Shown here piece after piece: positions 47,941 to 57,113 of a DNA stretch of 64,000 bases. Numbering within the stretch: the first letter of the stretch is position 1; each line of letters opens with the position of its first letter. The translations under genes were made by a program, and so were the position numbers. This stretch comes from Lachnospiraceae bacterium. GTDB taxonomy: Bacteria > Bacillota > Clostridia > Lachnospirales > Lachnospiraceae. The notes below the pieces were generated by a model, which saw only the letters and a list, made by a program, of their open reading frames with translations, was not told the origin of the DNA and ran no database searches. The stretch covers positions 1 to 64,000 of the forward strand of contig JAGKTY010000003.1 in assembly GCA_021153185.1 (NCBI GenBank), given 5' to 3'.

Positions 47941-49032
47941 ATGAAAAGAGTAAAAGTTTCACAGCTCGTTCCGGGAATGGTTACGGCCGAGGATGTTTAC
48001 AACTATTCCGATCAGCTCGTTCTGCCAAAGGGACTTGTACTGAACGACCAGAGTATTACCAAACTCGAATTTTATGCAATCATGTCAATCAGGATTGAAG
48101 AAGCTTCGATGAATGTTGCCAAACCGGAAGTCACTTATTCATCTGCCGGGGAGCAATCGTACTCCGAGCGTTTGAAAAAAAGTCCTGCATTTAAGGAATT
48201 TCAGCACACCTTCGACCAAAAGATAGGTTCCATCAAGGGTGCGTTAAACGATATTGTTGACAAAGGAATGGACGTCGATCCTGATCTCCTTTTAGAGGAT
48301 ACGCTTGCACTGCTCAACAACAGTCATGGTCAGGTCAACGTATTTGATATGCTGCGCAATATGCGTAGTTACGATGACCAGACATTTGCACACAGTTTAA
48401 ATGTTGCACTCATAAGCAATGTTCTTGCAGGATGGCTTCACATGGCGCCGGAGCAGGTTGAACTCGCCACACTTTGCGGCGTTCTGCATGACATCGGCAA
48501 ACTGGCAATTCCGGAATCGATTGTCAAAAAACCGGACAAGCTGACGGATGAAGAATTTAACCTCATCAAAACACATACCATTGAGGGCTATCGCATCCTC
48601 AAAGACCAGAACATCAATGTTCATATTAAGAATGCCGCCCTTCAGCACCACGAGCGTTGTGACGGCTCCGGCTACCCACTCGGATGGACTTCCGACCAGA
48701 TTGACAAATATGCCAAGATTGTCTCAATTGCTGATGTGTATGACGCCATGACCGCATCCCGTGTATACCGTGGTCCGCTTTGTCCGTTTAAAGTAATCGA
48801 GATTTTCGAAGAGGAAGGCTTACAGCGTTACGACACCAAATATATTCTGACATTCCTCGAGAATGTTGCACTCACTTACATCGGCAACAAAGTCCGTCTT
48901 TCTGATGGACGCATCGGAAAAATAGTCTTTACCAACAAGACCATGTTGTCAAAACCGATGATTGAAGGTGAAGACGGTACGTTTATCGATTTAAGCAAAG
49001 AATCGAATCTGAGTATTGATGCGATTTTATAA
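47941..49032 (+). CDS. HD-GYP c-di-GMP phosphodiesterase
   Basis: A 363-residue protein predicted to hydrolyse c-di-GMP to GMP. The N-terminal part (1-140) begins with KVSQLVPGMVTAEDVY, a short domain common before HD-GYP in this group, and has no membrane helix. The catalytic domain (about 142-300) shows His151, HD 183-184 (LHDIGKLAIPESI), His212, HH 236-237, GYP 244-246 in HHERCDGSGYPLGW and Asp265 (SIADVYDAM), the full metal set. The C-terminal 60 residues form a small beta-rich piece (VRLSDGRIGKIVFTNK). One of only two rightward genes; strong own promoter and shared terminator. Confidence 0.93.
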   Translation: MKRVKVSQLVPGMVTAEDVYNYSDQLVLPKGLVLNDQSITKLEFYAIMSIRIEEASMNVAKPEVTYSSAGEQSYSERLKKSPAFKEFQHTFDQKIGSIKGALNDIVDKGMDVDPDLLLEDTLALLNNSHGQVNVFDMLRNMRSYDDQTFAHSLNVALISNVLAGWLHMAPEQVELATLCGVLHDIGKLAIPESIVKKPDKLTDEEFNLIKTHTIEGYRILKDQNINVHIKNAALQHHERCDGSGYPLGWTSDQIDKYAKIVSIADVYDAMTASRVYRGPLCPFKVIEIFEEEGLQRYDTKYILTFLENVALTYIGNKVRLSDGRIGKIVFTNKTMLSKPMIEGEDGTFIDLSKESNLSIDAIL

Positions 49033-49046
49033 AGATGATAACGATA

Positions 49047-49078
49047 AAACCCCGTAGAGCTTCGGCTCTACGGGGTTT
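49047..49078. terminator. Bidirectional terminator between HD-GYP and murA
   Basis: Perfect 14-base arms (AAACCCCGTAGAGC and its complement) around a TTCG tetraloop. T runs follow on both strands: CTTTTC on the plus side and the A-rich 5' flank giving TTTTATCG on the minus side. It serves the convergent HD-GYP (plus) and murA (minus) genes. Confidence 0.95.
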
Positions 49079-49082
49079 CTTT

Positions 49083-50375
49083 TCATCCAACCTTCAATTT
49101 GAATTTTTGAAGTTCTTTGTCACTTGTTACTTTTTCGATCTGTGCGCCAAGCTTACGAAGCTTTGCATCAAAATCCTCGTAACCTCTTTCAATGTATACG
49201 ATATCATCTACTGTCGTAAATCCATCCGCGGCAAGACCGGCAATGACAAGCGCCGCACCTGCACGCAGATCCGGTGCACTGATATTGGCACCTGTATATT
49301 TGCTCACGCCATCAATAATGGCTGAATTGCCTTCTACTTTAATATTGGCGCCCATCTTGGTAAGCTCATCTACATATTTGAACCGGTTTTCAAAAATGCT
49401 CTCTGTCACGATACTCGTACCGGATGAAAGCGCAAGTGTCACCGCAATCTGCGGCTGCATATCCGTCGGAAAACCCGGATATGGAAGTGTTTTAATATGT
49501 GTATGGGAAAGTGGTCTGCTCGCAACGACGCGGACTGCATCATCACTCTCCTCAATCTCACAGCCGATTTCGATTAACTTAGCACTAATCGACTCCAAAT
49601 GCTTTGGAATGACATTTTTAATCAGCACGTCACCTTTTGTGGCAGCCGCTGCCATCATAAACGTTCCTGCCTCAATCTGATCCGGAATGACTGCATATTC
49701 TGACTTGTGAAGCTTCTGCACACCTTTGATACGGATCACATCCGTACCGGCACCTTTGATATCAGCGCCCATACTGTTTAAAAAGTTTGCCACGTCTACC
49801 ACGTGTGGCTCCTTCGCCGCATTTTCCAAAATCGTGCGTCCCTCTGCCATCACTGCCGCCATCATGATGTTGATGGTCGCTCCAACAGAAACAACGTCTA
49901 AGTAAATATGACTGCCGACAAGCTTCTCTGCCTCAGCAACAATCATACCGTGTGCAATTTTGACATCGGCACCAAGCGCCTTAAAGCCTTTGATGTGCTG
50001 ATCGATCGGTCTGCTGCCAATATTGCATCCGCCAGGCAATACGACCTGTGCCTTTTTGTATTTGCCAAGAAGTGCACCAAGTAAATAATAGGATGCACGG
50101 ATTTTCTTGATAAAATCGTCCTCGATGACAACATCATTAATCGTTGCCCCTGTAATCTCAACCTTGTGTCTGTCGACACGGTTTACGGTAGTACCGATGC
50201 TTTCCATAGCCTGAAGCAATACATTTGTATCGCGCACATCCGGCATATTGTCAATTGTAACTGTTTCATCGGTCATAATTGCCGCAGCTAATAAACCAAG
50301 AGCAGCATTTTTGGCGCCCCCGATTTCTACCTCGCCAACCAAAGGATTTCCACCCTTAATTGCATATTGTTCCAT
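49083..50375 (-). CDS. murA: UDP-N-acetylglucosamine 1-carboxyvinyltransferase
   Basis: First committed step of peptidoglycan synthesis; adds enolpyruvate to UDP-GlcNAc. The 430 residues show the N-terminal KGGNPLVGEVEIGGAKNAAL, the loop VVLPGGCNIGSRPIDQH with Cys117 (the fosfomycin-sensitive residue; numbering from the ATG), and FPTDMQPQIAVTLAL. Length normal. Firmicutes often carry two murA genes; only one is visible here. Promoter at 50461-50488. Confidence 0.97.
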   Translation of the reverse strand: MEQYAIKGGNPLVGEVEIGGAKNAALGLLAAAIMTDETVTIDNMPDVRDTNVLLQAMESIGTTVNRVDRHKVEITGATINDVVIEDDFIKKIRASYYLLGALLGKYKKAQVVLPGGCNIGSRPIDQHIKGFKALGADVKIAHGMIVAEAEKLVGSHIYLDVVSVGATINIMMAAVMAEGRTILENAAKEPHVVDVANFLNSMGADIKGAGTDVIRIKGVQKLHKSEYAVIPDQIEAGTFMMAAAATKGDVLIKNVIPKHLESISAKLIEIGCEIEESDDAVRVVASRPLSHTHIKTLPYPGFPTDMQPQIAVTLALSSGTSIVTESIFENRFKYVDELTKMGANIKVEGNSAIIDGVSKYTGANISAPDLRAGAALVIAGLAADGFTTVDDIVYIERGYEDFDAKLRKLGAQIEKVTSDKELQKFKLKVG

Positions 50376-50460
50376 TCCACACCTCGAACATTAATACGAT
50401 CTATATATATAAAAGATATTTTCAAAAATATGTAGTGACAGTTTGAGTCATACTATTTTT

Positions 50461-50488
50461 AGTATACCACACCATCATGATTTGTAAA
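50461..50488 (-). promoter_or_regulatory. Promoter of murA
   Basis: Minus strand -35 TTTACA (50483-50488), 16-base spacer, -10 TATACT (50461-50466). Confidence 0.7.
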
Positions 50489-50509
50489 CAATTTGTCTAT
50501 TATGAAAAT

Positions 50510-50554
50510 TAACAAAAATGTCAAGTAACAAGGGCATTCCTTTGTTACTTGACA
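50510..50554 (-). terminator. Terminator of the M23 peptidase gene
   Basis: Thirteen-base arms TGTCAAGTAACAA and TTGTTACTTGACA with a 10-base loop, then TTTTTGTT on the minus strand. The hairpin also contains outward TTGACA-like ends, which are coincidental to the arms. Confidence 0.85.
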
Positions 50555-50632
50555 CTAATTTTTGCAATTTTTACACCATTTCATGGAAAATCAGTACGAT
50601 TTTACCCCTTTGCCGGCTGTAAATTGAAATAT

Positions 50633-52204
50633 TTAATTCAAATATTCCAGCGGATTGACCTGTGAGCCATTAATCAGAAGCTCGAAGTGGATATGCGGTC
50701 CTGTGCTTCGTCCTGTGTTTCCACTCAGTGCAATACGCTGTCCTTGTGATACGCTCTGTCCCGGCTTCACGAGTATCTTACTCAAATGACCGTATCTGGT
50801 CTGTCTGCCATCACTATGGCGCAGATAAATGACATAACCGTATCCACTACCCCATCCGGCACGTTCCACAACACCGCCACACGATGCTACAACGGCTGTA
50901 CCGACCGGCGTTGCCCAGTCGATTCCTCTATGATAGCTGCTTGCACCTCTCGTTGGTGCTCTGCGTCGTCCAAACTGACTGCTGAGACGCCCGCCGGAAA
51001 TTGGTTTGATATAGGTTGGCGGAATCTTTGTTCCCCTCTCCACAATCTTCGGAACTGCCGCCATCGTCACTTCTTCTTTTAAAATCTCTGTCTCGACAAC
51101 CTTATCGTTATGATAAGAGACAAGCGCAGCAATTTTACGGTGTCCCGCTGAAGGCTCCTGTCTGACAACCGATTCATTCGTATACCAGTTGTCATTGTCA
51201 ATATACTGTATCTCAGCCTCGTAGTCTTCCTCGCTGTAAATTTCTTCCTTGCGGTCGATGGAAAGCTCCGGCTCCGGCATCGTTATAATAAGTTCCTGAT
51301 CAGCCTTAATGACGGAATTTTCATCCTCGAGTGAATCGTTCATCTCAATCAATTTATCGAGCGGAACATTTGTCGTTATGGCAATTTCCGACAAGGTGTC
51401 TCCCGGCTGGATTTTGTATACCGCGTTGACTTCCTGATCCTTTGTCACATACTCAATTGCATCTGCAAGCGGCGTGATTGCCCGCTGTGGCACATAGGAC
51501 TCAACAATCTCAACTTCGTCGCCATACTGCAGATCTACAATGCCGTATTCATAATCGTCAAAATCCTTATCACCGCTGCTTACTGTGTTTGCCGTCATCT
51601 CTGTCAGCTTGGCTGCAACACCGGCTTCCGGCATCGCAAATGCCGCTTCCCGGATTTCTTTACTTGAGCGGACAAATGTCGTGAGCACGTTGAGCTCTCT
51701 TGTCGGATCAAGCACAATTTCTGCCTGAAACTCATTATTTTGCTGGTATTTATCAAGTGCCGCCTGCATCAGCTTTGTGACATCCTGCGCACTTTGCAAA
51801 TTGACCAGATACTCTTTGATCTTAACAGTGTAAGCAGGAGCTAACTTTTCAGTCTCATCCGCCCCAAGTACTTCACAAATGCGAGAGACGATCTCCTTGT
51901 CGCTATCTGTTTTTCCAAACCATACTTCCCTTCCCTCCACAGTGAAATCTGCTTCGGAAAGAATCAGCTCCTCTCTGCCCTCAGCAAGCGTAAGTCTTGC
52001 TTCACGCAGCAGCTGAGGCAGCTTTCCCGTATCGCCAATCATTCCGATTTCTTTTCCGTTTAGGGAAAGCAGGAACATATTGTCCCCCGTCCGCTTTATT
52101 CCACCGAAATTTGGAAAAAAGAAAAATGCAAGAAGACATACAATCAGAATCGCACGCATATGTGCCAGACTGATTTCTCTATAAAAACGTGTAAATTTCT
52201 TCAT
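50633..52204 (-). CDS. LysM-G5-M23 cell wall endopeptidase
   Basis: About 523 residues (527 if started at an upstream TTG). One N-terminal membrane helix (about 20-36 in the longer numbering). A long extracytoplasmic region follows, then LysM (268-312, YKIQPGDTLSEIA), G5 (325-397), and a C-terminal M23 metallopeptidase with His429/Asp433 (SYHRGIDWATPVG) and HxH 508-510 (GPHIHFEL). All catalytic metal ligands are present. It should cleave peptide cross-bridges of peptidoglycan near the membrane. The start is uncertain: GGAG lies 2 bases before a TTG and 14 before the ATG at 52204. Own terminator. Confidence 0.9.
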   Translation of the reverse strand: MKKFTRFYREISLAHMRAILIVCLLAFFFFPNFGGIKRTGDNMFLLSLNGKEIGMIGDTGKLPQLLREARLTLAEGREELILSEADFTVEGREVWFGKTDSDKEIVSRICEVLGADETEKLAPAYTVKIKEYLVNLQSAQDVTKLMQAALDKYQQNNEFQAEIVLDPTRELNVLTTFVRSSKEIREAAFAMPEAGVAAKLTEMTANTVSSGDKDFDDYEYGIVDLQYGDEVEIVESYVPQRAITPLADAIEYVTKDQEVNAVYKIQPGDTLSEIAITTNVPLDKLIEMNDSLEDENSVIKADQELIITMPEPELSIDRKEEIYSEEDYEAEIQYIDNDNWYTNESVVRQEPSAGHRKIAALVSYHNDKVVETEILKEEVTMAAVPKIVERGTKIPPTYIKPISGGRLSSQFGRRRAPTRGASSYHRGIDWATPVGTAVVASCGGVVERAGWGSGYGYVIYLRHSDGRQTRYGHLSKILVKPGQSVSQGQRIALSGNTGRSTGPHIHFELLINGSQVNPLEYLN

Positions 52205-52268
52205 AATACGAAACAATTCTCCAATCCCCGTTATTTTACCAAGGATTACTTTTCTTGTAAAGTATCAG

Positions 52269-52901
52269 CTATTTGCGCCTGCTTGCCGGCTTTCCTGCCG
52301 GTTTGCGCCTGCGCTTTTCCCTCTGACGTTTTGTCTCCTGTTTTTTGGCAATCGAGTACCCAAAGGTACCAAGCTTTTTCCCGAGAGAGAAGTATCCTCC
52401 ATGGCTGTACACAATCGGTTTTGCACGGTCAAGATGGAAGCTTTTTTTCTCATCCATATATGCCGTATCGACCTGTACGTTTACAACCTCGGCGAGAAAC
52501 ATATGATGGGACCCAAGCTCCAAAATATCCTTCACCCTGCATTCAATGTTAACCGGCGACTGTGCAATGCCCGGGGTTGCAATCTCCTTCGATGGCTGTT
52601 GTGTCAGTCCTAACTTTGCAAGCTTATCCTCATCACGCCCACTCCTCACACCACAGTAATCCGTTGCGTACACAAGGTCCTGCGTCGTGAGATTTATGAC
52701 AAACTCACCTCTTTTTTTGATGAGATCATAGCTGTATCTGCTCGGTCTGACCGAGATGGAAACCATTGGCGGGTTCGTACATACAGTCCCTGCCCACGCC
52801 ACAGTAAATGCGTTGACATTTCCTTCCTCGTCCATCGCACTTACGAGCACTGCCGGAAGCGGATATAACATATTTCCCGGTTTAAATGAAATTTTTGACA
52901 T
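52269..52901 (-). CDS. Flavin reductase-like FMN-binding protein
   Basis: A 210-residue protein of the flavin reductase-like (split barrel) family: YPLPAVLVSAMDEEGNVNAFTVAWAG, PPMVSISVRPSRYSYDLIKK, GEFVINLTTQDLVYATDYCG, and SPVNIECRVKDI. Members bind FMN and reduce flavin or act as oxidoreductases. The last 25 or so residues after GTFGYSIAKK are very basic (Lys/Arg-rich with KRRRKPAGK), which is not part of the domain and is unusual. Single gene; no obvious partner. Confidence 0.88.
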   Translation of the reverse strand: MSKISFKPGNMLYPLPAVLVSAMDEEGNVNAFTVAWAGTVCTNPPMVSISVRPSRYSYDLIKKRGEFVINLTTQDLVYATDYCGVRSGRDEDKLAKLGLTQQPSKEIATPGIAQSPVNIECRVKDILELGSHHMFLAEVVNVQVDTAYMDEKKSFHLDRAKPIVYSHGGYFSLGKKLGTFGYSIAKKQETKRQREKRRRKPAGKPASRRK

Positions 52902-52940
52902 CTGTTTTCTCCTAACACCTTGTGTCCTGACATGATAACA

Positions 52941-52964
52941 GCCACTTAAGAACCCTTAAGTGGC
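52941..52964 (-). terminator. Terminator of the alarmone synthetase gene
   Basis: Ten-base arms GCCACTTAAG and CTTAAGTGGC with a 4-base loop, followed by TGTTATC on the minus strand (poor T run). It lies just past the gene stop. Confidence 0.7.
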
Positions 52965-52967
52965 CGG

Positions 52968-53663
52968 TTATATTGCTTTCACATCCTCTGATGCAGCTAC
53001 CTGTTCCGCTGCCTGACGAAGAGCAGCCTGATTGGATGCAAATTCCTGAATCTGTTCGTTCAAAGAAAGCATCTTTGCATCAAGCTCCGATACCATATTG
53101 GCACATTCCACCAATTCCCGTTTGATATCCTCCGGGGCATTGCCTTCAAACTTGTAATGAATCTTGTGCTCGAGTGTCGCCCAGAAATCCATCGCAACAG
53201 TACGAATCTGTATCTCAACCTTGGCATCTACGATGCGGTCTGACAAGAAAATCGGAACGGTCACGATCAAGTGATAGCTCTTGTAGCCGCTCGGCTTTGG
53301 ATTCATGATATAGTCCTTCACACTCAAAACGCGGATATCATTCTGATTGATAATCATCTCTGCAATCCGGTAAATATCAGATGTAAATGAACAAATCACC
53401 CGGATACCGGCAATGTCGTTGACATATTTGACCATATTTTCGATGGTGGATTCATACCCATGTTTTTTTAATTTCTTGACAATGCTCTCCGGTCTCTTAA
53501 TACGCGACTTAATGTGTTCAATCGGATTGTACTGATGAACATGCTGAAACTCGTCATTTAGAATCTCAAGCTTCGTATTAATCTCCTTGAGTGCCGAATT
53601 ATATATTAAGTTGACTTCCTTCCAACTATCTACGTCGTCTCCACGCATTGGCTTAAACTCCAT
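52968..53663 (-). CDS. Small alarmone synthetase (RelQ/RelP-like)
   Basis: A 231-residue (p)ppGpp synthetase with the RelA/SpoT nucleotidyltransferase domain only and no hydrolase or TGS domain. Signatures: IKSRIKRPESIVKKLKKHG (GTP/ATP contact), YVNDIAGIRVICSFTSDIY (catalytic Asp), KDYIMNPKPSGYKSYHLIV, and EIQIRTVAMDFWATLEHKIHY. The C-terminal 60 residues form a helical tail. Firmicute enzymes of this kind make a basal or stress-induced pool of (p)ppGpp. Which subtype (RelP or RelQ) cannot be decided by eye. Strong promoter at 53713-53741. Confidence 0.92.
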   Translation of the reverse strand: MEFKPMRGDDVDSWKEVNLIYNSALKEINTKLEILNDEFQHVHQYNPIEHIKSRIKRPESIVKKLKKHGYESTIENMVKYVNDIAGIRVICSFTSDIYRIAEMIINQNDIRVLSVKDYIMNPKPSGYKSYHLIVTVPIFLSDRIVDAKVEIQIRTVAMDFWATLEHKIHYKFEGNAPEDIKRELVECANMVSELDAKMLSLNEQIQEFASNQAALRQAAEQVAASEDVKAI

Positions 53664-53712
53664 ATTTTCACCGCCTTCTGACTGACTTTGTTGTCATGTT
53701 TTCGCTATTTTT

Positions 53713-53741
53713 AGTGTAGCACACTTGTGCAAAATAGTCAA
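53713..53741 (-). promoter_or_regulatory. Sigma-A promoter of the alarmone synthetase gene
   Basis: Minus strand -35 TTGACT (53736-53741), 17-base spacer, -10 TACACT (53713-53718). Confidence 0.78.
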
Positions 53742-53776
53742 AATTATAATAAAGTTTTTAGATTTTTTAGTAAATT

Positions 53777-54043
53777 TTAATCTTCTTCTATGACCTGCAG
53801 TTCCAAATAATCAAATTCAATCTGTTCGATGAAACTGTCCTGCGTAAAACGCACCTTATGAAACATCTGAAAATCCTTGATATTCAGCTCCAGCCAAATC
53901 GGTACGCCGATATTAAATGTATGGCAAATGCTGTCAAGTCCCTGAAACACCTTATGTGTTCTCGTATCGTCCTGCGCATTTTCGTATACCGTATCCTGCA
54001 AAAGATGGTTATCTTTCCAAATTTTTCCCCATAGTCTAAACAT
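53777..54043 (-). CDS. Small conserved protein, unknown function
   Basis: An 88-residue protein with an acidic C terminus, GAAAGGACACC ribosome site and a normal ATG. Strand-like segments (RLWGKIWKDNHLLQDTVYE, VPIWLELNIKDFQMFHKVRF, FDYLELQVIEED). I recall similar small proteins of unknown function in Lachnospiraceae but cannot name a family. It lies between galE and the alarmone synthetase, 23 bases from the galE terminator. Coding potential is likely because of the conserved-looking ribosome site and amino acid composition. Confidence 0.7.
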   Translation of the reverse strand: MFRLWGKIWKDNHLLQDTVYENAQDDTRTHKVFQGLDSICHTFNIGVPIWLELNIKDFQMFHKVRFTQDSFIEQIEFDYLELQVIEED

Positions 54044-54065
54044 GTGGTGTCCTTTCTGTAATCAG

Positions 54066-54098
54066 AAAAAATCCCGCACCGCAAATGCAGTGCGAGAT
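54066..54098 (-). terminator. Terminator of galE
   Basis: Arms ATCTCGCAC and GTGCGGGAT with inner pairs, then TTTTTTC on the minus strand, just past the galE stop. Confidence 0.88.
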
Positions 54099-54114
54099 AC
54101 GCATTTCCTTATCG

Positions 54115-55131
54115 CTATGCTTCAAATCCATTTGGATTCTGACTTTGCCATCTCCAAGAATCTTCACACATCTCTTTGATGCCATTTTTGGCAGCCCAGC
54201 CAAGCTCTTCCCTGGCCTTTGTTGCATCCGCATAATTGACAGCGACATCACCTGCGCGGCGCTCCTTGATTTCATAAGGAATCTCAACGCCTGTTGCCTC
54301 TTCAAAATTCTTCACGATATCAAGCACACTATATCCAATTCCCGTTCCCAAATTGTAAATCTTAAGTCCCGGATTTTCTGCCATCTTTTGTACCGCTTTG
54401 ACATGGCCTTCCGCCAAATCGACAACATGGATGTAATCTCTCACACCGGTACCGTCATGGGTCGGATAATCATTGCCAAAGACGCCGAGGCATTTTAGTT
54501 TGCCAACTGCCACCTGTGTAATATATGGCATTAAGTTATTTGGAATACCGTTTGGATTTTCTCCAATCTTTCCGCTCTTATGTGCGCCGATTGGATTAAA
54601 GTAACGAAGCAAAATGACATTCCATGCCGGGTCAGCTTTTTGAATATCTGTCAAAATCTGTTCCAGCATACTCTTCGTCCAGCCGTATGGGTTGGTTGCC
54701 TCTCCCTTTGGACAATCCTCTGTAAGCGGTACAGTCTTTGGTGTCCCGTAAACGGTAGCCGAAGAAGAAAAGACGATATTTTTGACTCCATGCTTACGCA
54801 TGACATCGACAAGCACAAGGGTTCCTGTGATGTTATTGTTGTAATACTCCCATGGCTTCTGAACGGATTCTCCAACCGCTTTTAAACCGGCAAAATGAAT
54901 ACAGCAATCAATCGTTTCTTTTGCAAATACTTCCTCGAGCCCTTCTCTATCCAAAATATCGACCTGATAAAATTTGGCTTCTTTTCCGGTAATCTCTTTG
55001 ACACGCTCAAGCGATTTCTCACTGGAATTGCAAAGGTTATCCACGACAACCACATCATAGCCTGCATTTAACAGCTCCACAACTGTATGACTACCAATAA
55101 ATCCTGCTCCACCTGTAACTAGTATTGACAT
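54115..55131 (-). CDS. galE: UDP-glucose 4-epimerase
   Basis: Interconverts UDP-glucose and UDP-galactose (and possibly the GlcNAc/GalNAc forms). The 338-residue short-chain dehydrogenase has [19 protein letters not shown], the FSSSATVYG serine and the [10 protein letters not shown] (YxxxK) catalytic motif. Length and motifs are typical. It is 100 bases from the UDP-sugar pyrophosphorylase gene, both feeding UDP-sugars. Own terminator; a promoter was not identified with confidence. Confidence 0.96.
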   Translation of the reverse strand: MSILVTGGAGFIGSHTVVELLNAGYDVVVVDNLCNSSEKSLERVKEITGKEAKFYQVDILDREGLEEVFAKETIDCCIHFAGLKAVGESVQKPWEYYNNNITGTLVLVDVMRKHGVKNIVFSSSATVYGTPKTVPLTEDCPKGEATNPYGWTKSMLEQILTDIQKADPAWNVILLRYFNPIGAHKSGKIGENPNGIPNNLMPYITQVAVGKLKCLGVFGNDYPTHDGTGVRDYIHVVDLAEGHVKAVQKMAENPGLKIYNLGTGIGYSVLDIVKNFEEATGVEIPYEIKERRAGDVAVNYADATKAREELGWAAKNGIKEMCEDSWRWQSQNPNGFEA

Positions 55132-55231
55132 TTCTTCCGTTTCCTCTCTATCTAAATTTGAACGCTACCATTCAGAGTCCTTTTGCAAAATTACCTTCCC
55201 AAGGCTTCTTTCGGAATCCGAAAAGTGGCTT

Positions 55232-56458
55232 TTATAATTCAATTCCATTTTGCTTGCACAACAGCCGGGCGCTTTCCACAGAATCCACACCTGTCGCATT
55301 TTTGATCGGTGCAAATTCATAGGAGCGGACTACCTCATATGGCAGGCATGTGCCAAGCTCATGAATCATATCCAGAACAAGCTGTTCATATTTGTATCCG
55401 TTTGGTTGCTCCGGTCTGACCTCCCTGCCGTCTGCATCGATATACGGAATCTTCTTCTCTACAATATGCAGCGGCAGCTTCTTTGACATCATGCGCTCCA
55501 AATCAGCAACGCGGAATAAATAATTTAGGATTACACCAAAATTGTATGCCGGATTGCCGTTTGCATCTTTTGTGTTCATCAGTTCGTCCGTCAATTCATA
55601 GTATTCGACAATGGATGGTTTTCCATCCGCAAGGCACATCACACCCACCTTTTCATCCGGTGCGTTTTTGCGGACGACCTTTGCGCCCACAGCGACATCC
55701 TTTTCAATGACTGCACCAATGAATTTGGGATCAGCGATACGCTGCAACACATTGTCAACGGCAAACACATTGAGATACGCCACACCATGCGTGTGAATAT
55801 AATCCAATAATCCTGCTCTGTCAAGCGATACAAACCAGCCTCCGTTTCCGTTTGGTGACGTCGAAAGTTTGTTCTTTTTCTCTAAAAAAATCTTTCCTTC
55901 GTAATCCGATGCCGGCGCCATCTCCTGTTTGAAAAAGAAAATAGAGTCTGCGTCATATCCGAAATAAGCGTGCTCTTTTAGAAACGATACCGTCGCCTCA
56001 TGGTTTTTGTCACTCGTCATCACATATAGCGGAATCCAGGTACCAACCAATTTGACAACATCCATCAAGTTCTCAATCAGCCTCTGGAAAATATAGACCG
56101 GCCTTGTCAGTCCGATATCGTATACCCCTTTTGGTGCATCACTTCCAAGTCGCGTGCCCATGCCACCGGCAAGCAGCACCGCACCGACCTTTCCCTGTCT
56201 CAGTGCGTCCACTCCGATTTGCATGAAACGTTCTGCACATTCTTCTATTTCGGAAAGCTCCATCGCCGCAAGCGGTGTGATTTTCTCTTTGTGCGCGGCT
56301 GTCTCTTTATTGCCGATACTATTTAGGACAGAAAAATCTGTCTCTTCAATCTGTGCAAGCAGCGCCTGCTTTGCTGTATCATCTAATTCATCGTAATAGG
56401 CAAGCAAATGTGTCTGCTTCCACTTCACACATTTGTCATAAATCTCCTGATAATTCAT
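55232..56458 (-). CDS. UDP-sugar pyrophosphorylase (UDPGP type 1)
   Basis: A 408-residue nucleotidyltransferase of the eukaryote-like UDPGP family (UTP plus sugar 1-phosphate to UDP-sugar). The nucleotide loop is LLAGGMGTRLGSDAPKG near residue 95, then ASDYEGKIFLEKKNKLSTSPNGNGG, and FGVILNYLFRVADLERM. Families of this type use GlcNAc 1-phosphate, glucose 1-phosphate or others; substrate is not decided. It differs from typical bacterial GalU and GlmU. Its neighbour galE would use UDP-glucose or UDP-GlcNAc. Start has GGAG upstream. Confidence 0.87.
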   Translation of the reverse strand: MNYQEIYDKCVKWKQTHLLAYYDELDDTAKQALLAQIEETDFSVLNSIGNKETAAHKEKITPLAAMELSEIEECAERFMQIGVDALRQGKVGAVLLAGGMGTRLGSDAPKGVYDIGLTRPVYIFQRLIENLMDVVKLVGTWIPLYVMTSDKNHEATVSFLKEHAYFGYDADSIFFFKQEMAPASDYEGKIFLEKKNKLSTSPNGNGGWFVSLDRAGLLDYIHTHGVAYLNVFAVDNVLQRIADPKFIGAVIEKDVAVGAKVVRKNAPDEKVGVMCLADGKPSIVEYYELTDELMNTKDANGNPAYNFGVILNYLFRVADLERMMSKKLPLHIVEKKIPYIDADGREVRPEQPNGYKYEQLVLDMIHELGTCLPYEVVRSYEFAPIKNATGVDSVESARLLCKQNGIEL

Positions 56459-56471
56459 ACAATCTCCTATT

Positions 56472-57092
56472 TTAACCGCTCAAATCGCCCACATTACCTT
56501 TTAATATACGGGTTCTGTCTGAGCCACTGACCTGTACTATTCTGCCGTTGCGATCATATTGTGTGAGCAGGTCTGTATTTCTTGCTGCAATTGCCTGTTT
56601 TTCCTTTTCATCTGTCGGAAGCATTTGCATCTGCATCACTTCCCAGCCCGGCTCGCGCTCCAACGGTGCATCCGGCGCTGTGTCTGCGGTTTCACCGGAT
56701 ACCGCTTCCGAACTTTGCTCTTGTACTTCCTCAGAATTCCAGAATCTGACGGCAAACGCTTTGACATTGGCAAAGAAAGTAAGCAGTGTATCACGCACCT
56801 TCGTAAGGAAGTTCTGCGCCTGCTTCATACTTTCCGATAAATCAACAGGCTCTTCCCAGCTTCCCGGCATAGCAGCACTTTGACTCTGTGCGCCCTCCCT
56901 GCGATATTGCGCACCGGCTCCGGAAAGGTCAACGCGCACACCGTTTTCCTCGAGCAAATCCTTTTCGCCATCCCGCTTCTGTTTCTGCTCCCGGTAAGCA
57001 AGCGAAAAAGCATCTCCTGTATCCGACGAGGCAGTACCTTTTATTGTTTTATTGTATCCGTAATAGTTTTGATTGTTAACCGGTTCTATCAA
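56472..57092 (-). CDS. Protein of unknown function, next to the hydrogenase-EAL gene
   Basis: A 206-residue, mostly hydrophilic and probably disordered protein starting at a TTG (57092) with AAGGAG 8 bases upstream; no closer ATG fits. A helical segment (ESMKQAQNFLTKVRDTLLTFFANVKAF) lies in the middle, and the C terminus is compact: LLTQYDRNGRIVQVSGSDRTRI. I do not recognise a family. No signal peptide or membrane helix. It begins 21 bases after the hydrogenase-like EAL gene, so the two are very likely cotranscribed. Confidence 0.7.
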   Translation of the reverse strand: MIEPVNNQNYYGYNKTIKGTASSDTGDAFSLAYREQKQKRDGEKDLLEENGVRVDLSGAGAQYRREGAQSQSAAMPGSWEEPVDLSESMKQAQNFLTKVRDTLLTFFANVKAFAVRFWNSEEVQEQSSEAVSGETADTAPDAPLEREPGWEVMQMQMLPTDEKEKQAIAARNTDLLTQYDRNGRIVQVSGSDRTRILKGNVGDLSG

Positions 57093-57113
57093 ACAATCAT
57101 CTCCTTATGGCGC

